From: Actinopolymorpha alba DSM 45243
Lineage (GTDB): Bacteria; Actinomycetota; Actinomycetes; Propionibacteriales; Actinopolymorphaceae
Direction of reading: 5' to 3'
NCBI RefSeq assembly: GCF_000373925.1
Contig: NZ_KB892709.1
Location: forward strand, 76,259-140,258
DNA length: 64,000 nt
Positions 40,716 to 49,952 of the stretch are shown piece after piece. Each line of letters begins with the position of its first letter. Position 1 is the stretch's first letter. Below the pieces are notes generated by a model. The model had not been told where the DNA came from. It searched no databases and was given only the letters and a program-made list of their open reading frames with translations. A program made the position numbers and the translations under genes.

Positions 40716-42083
40716 GTGGTCAGGGCAAGACGTCTCGTCAGAGGACGATTACCGCTCGTCGCGGGTGCGGCTGTTGTCGCACTGGCCGCCACCGGCGGCG
40801 TTGTGGGCCAGGCAGACAAGGCCAGAGCGAGCATGCCAGCGACCGACACCGGCGTACAGTCGCAGGCGATTCCGGCGTTCCCCGGGGCTGAGGGTTTTGG
40901 GGCGTACGCCAGTGGCGGACGCGGTGGCAGCGTCTATTTCGTCACGACCCTTGCTGACAGCGGTCCCGGCTCGTTTCGCGACGCTGTGAGCCAGCCCAAC
41001 CGCACTGTTGTTTTCGCTGTTGGCGGCATTATCCGGATTGGCGAGCGGATCTCGGTCGCGCCTAACATCACGATCGCCGGCCAGACCGCTCCTGGTGAAG
41101 GCATCACGATCTACGGAAACGGCCTGTCGTTCACCGATGCCAACAACACGATCACCCGATATCTGCGGGTCCGCATGGGCATCAACGGTACGCCAGCGAC
41201 CGACGCGATCAGTGTCGCCCGAGGCGACCGGATGATCTTCGACCACCTGTCGGTGACCTGGGGGAGGGACGAGACCTTCTCCGTCAGTGCGGGCGATCTC
41301 AACAAGCCGATCGAGGAGCAGCCCAGCAACATCACCATCCAGGACTCGATCATGGGACAGGGCCTGGACACGCATTCGGCGGGTGGACTCATCGAGACCG
41401 CGGGCGGCATCAGTCTTCTGCGCAACCTCTATCTCGACAACGACATCCGCAACCCGAAGGTGAAGGGCGTCAACCAGTACGTCAACAACGTGATCTACAA
41501 CTGGAAGCACGAGGCCTACATCCTGGGCGGCTCGCAGTTTACGTCGAGAGCCAACGTCGTCAACAATTACTTCATTGCAGGGCCGAGCACTGTGAGTGGC
41601 GCATTCACCCGCGGCAACGAGAACTTCCACCTGTACGCGTCGAACAACTACCACGACAACAACCGAAACGGCGTCCTCGACGGCTACGTCGTACCCCGCG
41701 AGGAATACACGACGGTCACCTGGGAAGACGAGCCGTTCCCGTACCCCGAGGTGCGGACCAGGTCACCTCAGGCGGCGTACCGTCACGTGATGAAGGGTGT
41801 TGGTGCATCCAAGCACCGCGATCGCGTGGACAAACTGCTGATCGAGGAGGTGGCCTCGCTCGGAACCCTGGGCGCGATCATCCGCGACGAGAACGCCCCA
41901 CCGATCAACGGTCCTGGCCCGGTGCGTGGAGGGAAAGCTCCGGTTGACACCGACCTCGACGGGATGCCAGACACCTGGGAGCTGCGGGTCGGCCTCAATC
42001 CTCGGGTGGCTGACAACAACGGCGACCGGGATGGTGATGGTTACACGAACCTCGAGGAGTACCTCAACGGGCTCGTTCGTTGA
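40716..42083 (+). CDS. Secreted pectate lyase superfamily protein
   Basis: 455 residues from the GTG chosen here (GGAAGGAG 7 nt upstream); the frame extends 25 codons further without a signal-peptide-like start. A signal peptide (RRLVRGRLPLVAGAAVVAL) precedes AFPGAEGFGAYASGGRGGSV, the start typical of PL1/PL-type right-handed beta-helix lyases. A long beta-helix with many Asn ladders follows (DHLSVTWGRDETFSVSAGDL). The C-terminus carries calcium-binding thrombospondin-3/dockerin-like repeats (DTDLDGMPDTWE, DNNGDRDGDGYTNLEEYL). It likely cleaves polygalacturonate outside the cell. Confidence 0.9.
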   Translation: MVRARRLVRGRLPLVAGAAVVALAATGGVVGQADKARASMPATDTGVQSQAIPAFPGAEGFGAYASGGRGGSVYFVTTLADSGPGSFRDAVSQPNRTVVFAVGGIIRIGERISVAPNITIAGQTAPGEGITIYGNGLSFTDANNTITRYLRVRMGINGTPATDAISVARGDRMIFDHLSVTWGRDETFSVSAGDLNKPIEEQPSNITIQDSIMGQGLDTHSAGGLIETAGGISLLRNLYLDNDIRNPKVKGVNQYVNNVIYNWKHEAYILGGSQFTSRANVVNNYFIAGPSTVSGAFTRGNENFHLYASNNYHDNNRNGVLDGYVVPREEYTTVTWEDEPFPYPEVRTRSPQAAYRHVMKGVGASKHRDRVDKLLIEEVASLGTLGAIIRDENAPPINGPGPVRGGKAPVDTDLDGMPDTWELRVGLNPRVADNNGDRDGDGYTNLEEYLNGLVR

Positions 42084-42251
42084 CCTTCGGCCTCAGTTGC
42101 GCGACGAGGCTGAACGGCCTCAGGCCGTACATGTCTGGATGTTTCTGGTAGGTCTGCTGCCACTGGTGCCGTTGCCGTTCAGCCAGGCGTCTGTCGAGGG
42201 GCATGAGTCGACACCGCCGTCCTTCCCGCGGCCGTCAGCCTACGGCGCCGC

Positions 42252-42695
42252 TTACGCGGGTGCGCTGTCGAGCAGGGCGCGCAGGTCGGGGAGGAGTACG
42301 CGGTCGGCGTCGAGCCAGTCCAGGTCGGTGAGTTCGACCGGCGAAACCCAGGCGACGGCTTGGTGTTCGTGCGGGGTGGGTACGGCGTCCTCGCTGGCGA
42401 GCGTCGCTTCGTAAACCCGCAACAATGTGCGACCGCCCTGCAGCGGAACATCGGGTCCGACCTGGGCGCCCACCGTGACGGAAGCGCCGAGCTCCTCATG
42501 GCACTCTCGTACGACCGCCTCGACGTCGGACTCACCCGGCTCGACCTGTCCGCCCGGCAGTTCCCAGCGCCCAGCGAGGTGGAGGGGGTAGGCGCGTTGC
42601 TGGGCGAGCAGGCGCCCGCGGTGGACGATCGCGGCACCCACCACCACGCGAGCCGGAAGATCGGCGTGCGCATTGAGTTCTGACACATCGTGCAC
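42252..42695 (-). CDS. Nudix hydrolase, MutT-like
   Basis: 147 residues with a complete Nudix box, GGQVEPGESDVEAVVRECHE then ELG. The context (VVVGAAIVHRGRLLAQQRAY) matches (deoxy)nucleoside triphosphate pyrophosphohydrolases of the MutT group that remove oxidised nucleotides. The GTG start was chosen; it lies 64 bp from a long dispersed hairpin. It is read away from the truncated nucleotidyltransferase gene. Confidence 0.92.
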   Translation of the reverse strand: MHDVSELNAHADLPARVVVGAAIVHRGRLLAQQRAYPLHLAGRWELPGGQVEPGESDVEAVVRECHEELGASVTVGAQVGPDVPLQGGRTLLRVYEATLASEDAVPTPHEHQAVAWVSPVELTDLDWLDADRVLLPDLRALLDSAPA

Positions 42696-42758
42696 CCTAG
42701 TGCAGCACCGATGTCGCGTCGGAAGGTAGTGCGGCGCCGCGGAGTTGTCAGAGGTGGC

Positions 42759-42812
42759 CCGGGCTGTCAGAGGTTTCTCGGTCTCTTAGCCGAGAAACCT
42801 CTGACAGCCCGG
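42759..42812. repeat. Dispersed hairpin, copy 1 (23-bp perfect stem)
   Basis: Two 23-nt arms pair perfectly around the loop TCTCTTAG. The inner arm is AGGTTTCTCGG / CCGAGAAACCT. A second hairpin at 60401-60456 has the same loop and inner stem but different, still complementary, outer pairs. This copy is in a divergent gap (Nudix promoter side), so it is not simply a terminator. A partial extra copy (GTTGTCAGAGG, 42744-42754) precedes it. Confidence 0.85.
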
Positions 42813-42883
42813 AGATGGGTTGGAGTTCGGGCGGACAGATTGTTCCCTAGAGGCCTATTCAAAAGTCCCTGCCTGTGAACGGC

Positions 42884-42976
42884 TATTCCGGATCGCCGGA
42901 ATAAAGTTGATCAATGGCGGGCGATTCGGCAGTCGACAGCGGCGAGCAACCAGAACTGGGACCTTTGATCAACTTT
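42884..42976. repeat. Hairpin plus long inverted repeat before the nucleotidyltransferase
   Basis: TATTCCGG-ATCG-CCGGAATA (42884-42903) is a perfect tight hairpin. It abuts a perfect 12-bp inverted repeat AAAGTTGATCAA (42903-42914) / TTGATCAACTTT (42965-42976) with a 50-bp interior; the 8-bp palindrome TTGATCAA occurs in each arm. The interior codes for nothing evident. It may be a small mobile-element end or a regulator site. 42813-43090 otherwise holds no complete gene. Confidence 0.65.
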
Positions 42977-43090
42977 GCTGGGGCGGCGGCCGTGATCGTG
43001 AAGGATTTTCGTCGCTATATGACCAAAACTTTTCATGACCCTTGAAGGCGCCCATTATGCGAGATCACCCACAGAGGGTGCGGCGAGCCG

Positions 43091-43579
43091 GTGCTGGTCG
43101 GATCTGTCGGCCTCGAGGTGGTGGTACGCCCTGACATCGACCTCGAGATCTATACGGACGCACCGGCGGTGCGGGATGGCTTCGCGGTGGTGTCGGCCAT
43201 GGCGGAGTTGCCGCACGTGCGCGGTATCCGCTACAAGGACGCCCGTGACCAGGCAGAGCAGGGGTTGTACTGGAAGCTCGTCTACGAGTTGACACCAGAC
43301 CAGACCTGGGGCATCGACATGTGGATGTTCGACCGCAGCGGCTCCATGCCGAGCGCGGCGCCCAGAGTGGCGGCCATCCGAGCGGCGTTGACCGAGGACG
43401 CCCGCGACACGATCCTTGCCATCAAGGAGGAGGCCACTGCGCGCGGTGAGCGGGCCAACGGCCACTGGCTCTACCGCGGCGTCCTCAACGAAGGCATCAC
43501 GACCTATGCCGATTACCTCGCCTGGCTTGGCGATCAGGACGTGTGGGCCCGCGTCGACTGGGAGCCGGTGCGCAAGTAG
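43091..43579 (+). CDS. Nucleotidyltransferase-superfamily protein, N-terminally truncated
   Basis: 162 codons from a GTG. VLVGSVGLEVVVRPDIDLEI contains the GS...DxD signature of the nucleotidyltransferase fold; the rest (YWKLVYELTPDQTWGIDMWM, then TEDARDTILAIKEE) matches a family of actinobacterial NTase-like proteins of unknown substrate. The family normally has ~25 further residues before the GS motif. The frame continues upstream (GEP before VLVGS) but meets TGA at 43043 with no start codon, and no Shine-Dalgarno fits the GTG. The 5' end may have been lost at the inverted-repeat cluster. Confidence 0.7.
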   Translation: MLVGSVGLEVVVRPDIDLEIYTDAPAVRDGFAVVSAMAELPHVRGIRYKDARDQAEQGLYWKLVYELTPDQTWGIDMWMFDRSGSMPSAAPRVAAIRAALTEDARDTILAIKEEATARGERANGHWLYRGVLNEGITTYADYLAWLGDQDVWARVDWEPVRK

Positions 43580-43624
43580 GCACGCCGCCGGCGGCTGAGC
43601 CCCTCCTCGCGAGTCCGCATACCG

Positions 43625-45463
43625 TCAGTGCGTGGATGCGCTGGTCTTTTGTTCCTCGGCCTCGACGACGAGTTCCTCGTCCCAGAGCCGGCGCATTTCC
43701 GTGCAGGTCCGCAGGAGTTCGGGCAGCGAGCCGGTTCCGACGACCCGCCCGCGGTCGAGCACTACGATCTGGTCGGCACGTTCCAACGCCGCCCGCCGGT
43801 GCGACACCACCAGCAGCGTGGCGGGTCCGCGCCCGTCCTTGGCCGCGTCGGCGATCCGGTCCCACAGCAGCTGCTCGGTCTCGACGTCCAGCGCGGACGA
43901 AAGGTCGTCCACCACCAGGAGTTCCGGTGAACGCACCAGCGCCCGGGCGGCGGTCGCCCGCTGGACCTGCCCGCCGGACAGGCGTACCCCGCGTGGACCC
44001 ACCACGGTGTCCAGCCCTTCGGGCATCTCGGCGAGGTCCTGCTCGAGCGCGGCGAGTTCGAGGGCCCGGTCGAGTGCGGGGTCATCGACGGGCCAGCCCA
44101 TCAGGAGGTTCTCCCGCAGCGACTCAGAGAACAGCCTTGGCACCTGACCGGCGTACGCGGCCCGATCCGGCACCAGGAAGGTCCCTGGGTCGTCGATGCG
44201 TTCGTCGTTCCAGCTCACCGTCCCCGACTCCACCGGCAGCAATCCGAGGAAGGCGCGGACCAGCGTCGTCTTGCCGGCGCCGACCGCTCCGGTGACGACG
44301 GTGAACGAACCACGTTCGATCCGCAGGTCCGCTGCCTCAAGGCCACGCTCGCTGTCGCCGTGGCGTACGGTCAGGCCGCGCGCCTCGATCACCTTGAGCG
44401 GATCGTCGCGCGCCGGGATCTCTTCCAGCACCGGCGGCGGGTCACCGTCGAACCACACGCCGGTACGCCGCGAAAGGTGATCGGCGCTCTCGTGCTCGGC
44501 CATCAGACGGGTGAGGCGTTCGGTGGCAACGGCCGCCTGCGGGACGCGGTACAGCATGCGACCGACAATCCGCGGCAGTGCGGTCAGCCATCCGATGTAG
44601 CTGGTGAACAACGCGAGGTCGCCGACGGTGAAGTCTCCTCGGCGCATCGCCGGCGCGGCCAGCAACAACACCAGACCGATGCTCAGCTCGACGGTCGCGC
44701 CGGTCGCGGTATCGAGCAGATCCATCGCCAACCGGTCCTTGACAGCGGCCTGCCGGCGCCGCCGGTTGTGCTCGCGCAGGCGTTCCAGGACCGCCTCTTC
44801 GGCGCCGGCGGTCTTGATCGCGAGCACGCCGCTGAAGGTTTCGCCGATGAACGCCGTCACGGCGGCGCCGAGTTGGCGGGCGCGGGAGTGGATCCGGCGG
44901 ATCACGTCGCTCAGAACCCTGCTCAACACGAGTACGACAGACAGCGGCAGCACCAGCACCAGCGTGATCACCGGGTCGATCGTGGACATGATCACGAAGG
45001 CGCTCGCGCCGAAGATGACGGCGCCGAAAAGGTCCACCGCGTTGTCGGTGAGCATGGCCACGTCGTGCACGTCGTCGCGGAACCGCGACACCGCCTCGCC
45101 GGAGGAATGCGGCAGCCTCGTCGCGGCCGGGCCGCGCGCGGTGAGGATCGAGCTGAGTGCGTTGGCCCGCAAGGTGGTGGCGACGGAGTTCCACCAGCGC
45201 GGCCAGACGGTGAGCGCGAGCCAGAGGATGGCGCCCCGGGTCGCCTCAATGGCAACGAAGATCGCGCACAGCCACAACGACGCGTCGAGGGTTGCCTCGC
45301 GATGGCCGCTCAGCTGGTCGAACAGCGCCTTCAGCACCAGTCCGGTCAGGAGGGGTACGACGAGGAACGCCGCCCACAGCAGGCCACCCGCCACGTAGCT
45401 ACGCAGGTCGAACCGCGCCAGTCGGACGGCGACCATCAATACGGGGCTCCGCCGCCGCATCAC
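43625..45463 (-). CDS. ABC exporter half-transporter, subunit B (degenerate Walker B)
   Basis: 612 residues: six-helix exporter-type membrane domain (about 1-330) and ATPase domain. Walker A TGAVGAGKTT, canonical signature LSGGQVQRATAARA, H-loop VVSHRRAAL. Walker B reads LLVVDDLSSALD, with Asp in place of the catalytic Glu. Start ATG overlaps the stop of the upstream subunit by 4 nt. With that subunit it forms a heterodimeric exporter (BmrCD/TM287-288 type). The substrate is unknown, usually drugs or lipids. Confidence 0.94.
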   Translation of the reverse strand: MMRRRSPVLMVAVRLARFDLRSYVAGGLLWAAFLVVPLLTGLVLKALFDQLSGHREATLDASLWLCAIFVAIEATRGAILWLALTVWPRWWNSVATTLRANALSSILTARGPAATRLPHSSGEAVSRFRDDVHDVAMLTDNAVDLFGAVIFGASAFVIMSTIDPVITLVLVLPLSVVLVLSRVLSDVIRRIHSRARQLGAAVTAFIGETFSGVLAIKTAGAEEAVLERLREHNRRRRQAAVKDRLAMDLLDTATGATVELSIGLVLLLAAPAMRRGDFTVGDLALFTSYIGWLTALPRIVGRMLYRVPQAAVATERLTRLMAEHESADHLSRRTGVWFDGDPPPVLEEIPARDDPLKVIEARGLTVRHGDSERGLEAADLRIERGSFTVVTGAVGAGKTTLVRAFLGLLPVESGTVSWNDERIDDPGTFLVPDRAAYAGQVPRLFSESLRENLLMGWPVDDPALDRALELAALEQDLAEMPEGLDTVVGPRGVRLSGGQVQRATAARALVRSPELLVVDDLSSALDVETEQLLWDRIADAAKDGRGPATLLVVSHRRAALERADQIVVLDRGRVVGTGSLPELLRTCTEMRRLWDEELVVEAEEQKTSASTH

Positions 45464-47226
45464 GGGATCACCTGGCTCTCTCGGCGTACCCCGGCCGCGA
45501 CGAGCAGGCGGGAGAAGCGACTGTCGGGGTCAGCGGCGAGGGTTTCGCGGGGGCCGTACTCCACTACCCGGCCGTCGTCGATCACGGCGATCTGGTCGAC
45601 CCGCGCCAGCGATGAGAGCCGGTGGGCGATCAGCACCGCGGTGCGGTTGGTCAGCAGCCGGCCGATCGCGGTCTCGATGTGCTGTTCGGTCGCGGGGTCG
45701 AGACGGCTCGACGCCTCGTCGAGGACCACCAGGCCGGGATCGGTGAGGAACGCGCGCGCGAACGCGAGCAACTGCCCCTCACCCGCGGACACGCCGCCGC
45801 CCTGAGCGCCGAGCACCGTGTCGAGCCCGTCGGTAAGGGTCTCGAGCCAACCGCCCAGGCCCACCTCGGTGAGGACGGCTCGCAGCCGGTCGTCGTCGGC
45901 GAGCCCAGGCCGGAACAACGTGAGGTTGTCCCGCACGCTGGCCGCGAACAGCTGGACGTCCTGGGTGACAACGCAGACTCGGCGGTGCAGCACGGCCAGG
46001 TCGATGTCGCGCGTGTCCACGCCACCCAGGCGTACGACACCCTCGGTCGGGTCGTACAGCCGCAGCACCATCCGGGCGATCGTGGTCTTGCCGCTGCCGG
46101 TACGCCCAACCAGGCCGAGCGTTTCACTCGGTGCCAATGCCAGGTTGACATCGGCCAGGACCCGCTCGTCGTCGTCGGCGTACGCGAAACCGACGCCGGC
46201 CAGCTCCAGGCTGAGCGGGCCGGTCTCCGGCAACGGGCGGGGATTCTCCGGCTCCGGCATGGTCCGGCGTTCGGCGAACAGCCCGCCGATCCGGGTGACC
46301 GCCGCCAGCGCCTTCTGGTACTGCTGGATCTGGTCGATGATGCGCTCGAACGGCGTTCGCACCATCTGGGTGTACTGAAACAGCAGCACCGCGGTGCCGA
46401 CGCTGAGTGCGCCGGACTGTTGGGTCCAGGCGGCGAGCCCGAGAACGAGCGCGGTGCCCGCCGCGAACGCCACCGTCGTGCCGGCGAACAACCCGCCACC
46501 GAGCCGCTCGGCGTGCCTGTCCGCGCGATAGACCTCCGCGCTGGACTGGTGGAAGCGGCGCACCACGTGCGGGCCGGCGCCGTTGGCCCGAATGTCCTCT
46601 GCTCCGGCCAGGCGTTCCTCGAGATTGCCGAACAACGCGGCGAACCGCTCGCGCACCCGCGTGGCGGCCGGGACCGCCAGCCGCTGAGCCCGCACCATGA
46701 ACAAACCGATCAGGACGCAGTAGGCGAGGAGTGCACCGCCGATGCGGACATCCACCGCGAGGACAACGATGAGAACGCCCACCAGGAGCAGCAGGCTCGC
46801 GACCACGTCGAGTAGGAAGGCGACCACGAAATCCGCCAGGGCGACCACGTCGCCGTCCACCCGCTCGATCATCTCGCCGGGGGTGCGCTTGCCGTGGTAG
46901 CCCATGTCCAGCCCGAGTGCGTGCGCGGCGAGGCTCTCCCGTAGGCGGTTGGTCCCATCCCAGGCGAGCCGGCTGGCGAGCCACGCGGCCAGCATCCGCG
47001 CGATCTGCCCGGAGACGGCGAGGCCGAGGTAGCCGACGGCGAGGACGGTGAGGCGGCCGGCGCTCTCACCCGCAATGGCGTCGTCGACGAAGCGTCGCGT
47101 GAGCTGGGGGGCGAGGAGCGGCAGCACGGTGGTGATGAGGATCGCCAGCGCCAGGGCAGCGGCGGATCGTCGTCCGGGCCACAGGAGGCGCACGACGGTA
47201 CGGCGGGTGTCGGTGGGGGAAGTCAT
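45460..47226 (-). CDS. ABC exporter half-transporter, subunit A (degenerate signature)
   Basis: 588 residues: exporter membrane domain and ATPase domain. Walker A VGRTGSGKTT, Walker B LVVLDEASSRLD with intact Glu, H-loop IAHRLSS. The signature motif is VSAGEGQ, not LSGGQ. Combined with the partner's changes, one nucleotide site (this Walker A/B with the partner's LSGGQ) is canonical and the other is degenerate. It is first gene of the two-gene operon; 258 bp separate it from the divergent MASE1 gene. Confidence 0.94.
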   Translation of the reverse strand: MTSPTDTRRTVVRLLWPGRRSAAALALAILITTVLPLLAPQLTRRFVDDAIAGESAGRLTVLAVGYLGLAVSGQIARMLAAWLASRLAWDGTNRLRESLAAHALGLDMGYHGKRTPGEMIERVDGDVVALADFVVAFLLDVVASLLLLVGVLIVVLAVDVRIGGALLAYCVLIGLFMVRAQRLAVPAATRVRERFAALFGNLEERLAGAEDIRANGAGPHVVRRFHQSSAEVYRADRHAERLGGGLFAGTTVAFAAGTALVLGLAAWTQQSGALSVGTAVLLFQYTQMVRTPFERIIDQIQQYQKALAAVTRIGGLFAERRTMPEPENPRPLPETGPLSLELAGVGFAYADDDERVLADVNLALAPSETLGLVGRTGSGKTTIARMVLRLYDPTEGVVRLGGVDTRDIDLAVLHRRVCVVTQDVQLFAASVRDNLTLFRPGLADDDRLRAVLTEVGLGGWLETLTDGLDTVLGAQGGGVSAGEGQLLAFARAFLTDPGLVVLDEASSRLDPATEQHIETAIGRLLTNRTAVLIAHRLSSLARVDQIAVIDDGRVVEYGPRETLAADPDSRFSRLLVAAGVRRESQVIP

Positions 47227-47484
47227 AGAGCCTCAGACGGTACGGATCCGGCGGGGCATCAGCAACGGATTTCCCGGTATGCCGGACTGCTGTCCCGCGG
47301 CGCGCGTGGGCCGGCGTGCGTCTAGGGCTTGGCCTGGATTCCCTGACTCGTAACGGATCGGGTGCCCCTGCGGTCCAGTTGACAGTGTGGGGGTGGGCCC
47401 GGACGGGCGAAGCCCGAGCAGGGCCGGAACCACACTGGGATCGGCCGGGACCAGGAGCCGAGTGGACGCGTAGCATCAGTTTGT

Positions 47485-48471
47485 GTGGCGAGCAACCACG
47501 GGCTCCGTCGTCTTACTTCCGGCGGCCTGCGGATCCTCGCCGTCGCGGCCGCCTACTTTGCGGTGGCGGAGGCGGGGCTGCTAGCTGAGATCGCCCGCCG
47601 GCAGGTGTCACCGTTGTGGCCGGCTACCGGGGTCGCGCTGGTTTGCCTGCTTCTCCTGGGTTGGCGGGTCTGGCCCGGAATCGCCCTTGGTGCGTTCCTC
47701 TCCAACCTCGTGCTCGGCATCTCCGAGCTGGTGTCCGCCGCGCTCGCGCTCGGCACCACGCTGAGCCTGCTCTGTGCGTACTGGCTGCTGCGCCGGGTGG
47801 GGTTCAGTACCGAGCTGGAGCGGCTACGGGACGCGCTGGCACTGGTGTTCCTCGCCGCCTTCGCCGGAATGCTCCTGAGCGCGACCGTGGGCGCGGGCGC
47901 TCTGGTCGTGTCTGGGGGAACCCCGGCGCGGGATTTCTGGCAGACCTGGATGCTGTGGTGGACCGGTGACGCGCTTGGCGTGCTCATCGTCGCGCCTGTC
48001 CTGCTCATGGCCCGCCGCCTGCGGTGGCCGCGAGGCGTCCGGTGGTACAGATGGGTCGAGGGCGCGGCGCTCGTGGTCGGCACCTTCGCGGCCATGGTTG
48101 TGGCGGTCAGAAGCCTTGAGGTGATCTTCGTCGCGTTCCCGTTCCTCATCTGGGCGGGTTTCCGCTTCCAGCTGGTCGGGACAGCGCCGGTCGCGCTCAT
48201 CGCGGCGACGGTGGCAGTCGACGCGCAGGCGCGCGGCCTTGGGCCGTTCGGGGGTCACGGGTTGGCGTACGACATGGTGATTCTTCAACTTTTCAACGGA
48301 TCTGTGGCCTTGGTCGGGCTCGTCCTCGCCGCGCTCATCGCCGAACGCGACCGTGCCCAGCGCGACATCGAGCAGACCGTGGGACAACTCGCCGACGTGG
48401 TGAACCATCTCGAACGCGGCACGGGTTTCGGCAATCCGGCCAAGCGCTGGGACCTCCCACCCGGCCACTGA
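47485..48471 (+). CDS. MASE1-domain membrane protein without output domain
   Basis: 328 residues. Eight to nine membrane segments of the MASE1 sensory type (RRQVSPLWPATGVALVCLLL, then WWTGDALGVLIVAPVLLMAR). In full-length proteins MASE1 is linked to histidine kinase, GGDEF or PAS domains. Here the protein ends after a short coiled-coil-like helix (ERDRAQRDIEQTVGQLADVV, then NHLERG), with no catalytic domain in any frame downstream. TAGCAT lies 8 nt before the GTG, so the transcript may be leaderless. Confidence 0.88.
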   Translation: MASNHGLRRLTSGGLRILAVAAAYFAVAEAGLLAEIARRQVSPLWPATGVALVCLLLLGWRVWPGIALGAFLSNLVLGISELVSAALALGTTLSLLCAYWLLRRVGFSTELERLRDALALVFLAAFAGMLLSATVGAGALVVSGGTPARDFWQTWMLWWTGDALGVLIVAPVLLMARRLRWPRGVRWYRWVEGAALVVGTFAAMVVAVRSLEVIFVAFPFLIWAGFRFQLVGTAPVALIAATVAVDAQARGLGPFGGHGLAYDMVILQLFNGSVALVGLVLAALIAERDRAQRDIEQTVGQLADVVNHLERGTGFGNPAKRWDLPPGH

Positions 48472-48525
48472 CCGGGATCCTCCTGTGCCATCCGGTATGT
48501 CGGTGTCGGGTGGCAGAGTGCCGGC

Positions 48526-49188
48526 ATGGGAGGACGATTCGAGGGCTGGCCCGAGCAGGCGTTTGACGTGCTTCTGCGCCTCGACGGTGATCCGTCGCTC
48601 GCCGTGCGCGAGGGATGTCGCAAAGACCGCGAACGCCTTGTACGTCAGCCGATGGTGGCGCTGCTCCAGGACCTCGCGGACGCCGACCCGGCCTACGACG
48701 ACTTCTCGGTCTGGCACTACCGCACCATGATCCGCGCGTGGCAACACCAGGGCACGGCGATCAGGATCGCCCGCCACGTCGAGATTGGGGTGGGGTTCGA
48801 CCTCGACGGCCTGCACGTGCAGGGGGCGTGGTGGTACGCCGACCGCGTGCCGATCGACCGGTTCCGGGCGGCGGTCGCCGACGAGGAGAGCGGCTCCGCT
48901 CTGGTGGAGATCCTGGAGGGCATACGAGGCAAAGGGTTCGAGATTGCCGGAGACATGATGAAACGAACTCCCCGCGGTTATCCGGCCGATCATCCGCGCG
49001 GTGAGCTGCTGCGCCACCGGTCGGTCCTGGCTCGACGCCCCCTCGGCTGTGACGACTGGCTGCACACACCGAAGGCGGTCGGCCGAGTCCTCCAGGCATG
49101 TCACGATCTGCGTCCGATGACGGATTGGTTCACCGAGCATGTCGTGGTCGACGCCGGGGTCGGGGTGACCACCGGCTCGTCCGGGTAA
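48526..49188 (+). CDS. DUF2461 (TIGR02453) family protein
   Basis: 220 residues. Family hallmarks: WPEQAFDVLLRLDGDPSLAV near the start and GLHVQGAWWYADRVPIDRFR, then HPRGELLRHRSVLARRPLG. The biochemical function is unknown; the family is widespread in bacteria and some eukaryotes. The ATG is 55 bp after the MASE1 stop and may be co-transcribed. It is convergent with the DUF4118 gene (11-bp gap). Confidence 0.85.
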   Translation: MGGRFEGWPEQAFDVLLRLDGDPSLAVREGCRKDRERLVRQPMVALLQDLADADPAYDDFSVWHYRTMIRAWQHQGTAIRIARHVEIGVGFDLDGLHVQGAWWYADRVPIDRFRAAVADEESGSALVEILEGIRGKGFEIAGDMMKRTPRGYPADHPRGELLRHRSVLARRPLGCDDWLHTPKAVGRVLQACHDLRPMTDWFTEHVVVDAGVGVTTGSSG

Positions 49189-49199
49189 ACGACAGCGGC

Positions 49200-49952
49200 T
49201 CAGTCGCGCGGCGACTCCAGGGCCGGGCCGACCTGGTTGGCGAGGGTGACCGCGACCCGGCGTTGCTCCAGCGACGGCCGGACGATACCCGTCGCCGCGG
49301 TGAGCAGGAAGTGTCCATAGGTGGCGCCGCCGCGTTGTACGACGATCGCGGTCTCGGTGTCTGTGGGTAGCCCGTCGCGCTCGACGTTGACCCGGTGGCT
49401 GTTGCGGGTGACGGTTCCGTCGTGCTGGAGGACCGGAAGTCCAGTGCTTGGGCCGGGGACGAAGCGGCAGTCGTCGATTCCCAGGAGTTCGACGATCTGC
49501 CCGGCGACATGATCGATGAGGACGCTCGCGGAGGTCTGTCCGGCGGCGACGGCGGCCGCGGTGTCGAGGACTCCGGACAGGTAGCCCTGCTCCCGGCTGG
49601 CGCTGGCCTGATGGCGCCGGCCCCAGAGCGCAAGTTCGGAGACGCCGGCGCCCACCAACAGGAGCAGCACGGTGGTCTCGATGTCGGCCTGGTCTGTGAT
49701 CGCGAACCGGTGGTACGGAGCGGTGAGGAAGAAGTCGAACCACACCGCACTCGAGAGCGCCGCGATGATGCCGGCCGACCGGATACCGGTGGCGGCCACG
49801 GCCACAACGAGCAACACCAGCACTAGGGTGGCGTTGGTGTTCGCCACACTCTCCCGGAACACCGCGAGCACGGCGCAGACCACCGGCGGAGCGGCGAGCG
49901 CGGCCAGGATGATCCACGGCCGCTGAGCCCGGAGAGTCGAATCCGTGCTCAT
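49200..49952 (-). CDS. KdpD-like DUF4118-GAF sensory protein without kinase
   Basis: 250 residues from ATG 49952 (GAGG about 7 nt upstream). Residues about 10-105 are four membrane segments of the DUF4118 type seen in KdpD (AALSSAVWFDFFLTAPYHRF). A GAF-like soluble domain follows to the C-terminus (ILIDHVAGQIVELLGIDD-like, then QRRVAVTLANQVGPALE). The histidine kinase domains of KdpD are missing and not encoded nearby. It may be a truncated receptor or a sensor acting through a partner. ATG 49982 is an alternative start. Confidence 0.83.
   Translation of the reverse strand: MSTDSTLRAQRPWIILAALAAPPVVCAVLAVFRESVANTNATLVLVLLVVAVAATGIRSAGIIAALSSAVWFDFFLTAPYHRFAITDQADIETTVLLLLVGAGVSELALWGRRHQASASREQGYLSGVLDTAAAVAAGQTSASVLIDHVAGQIVELLGIDDCRFVPGPSTGLPVLQHDGTVTRNSHRVNVERDGLPTDTETAIVVQRGGATYGHFLLTAATGIVRPSLEQRRVAVTLANQVGPALESPRD

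Noticed and set aside
44360-45805. 481-codon plus-strand frame over the ABC exporter genes
   Set aside because: Antisense, His/Arg/Gln-rich, no family features.
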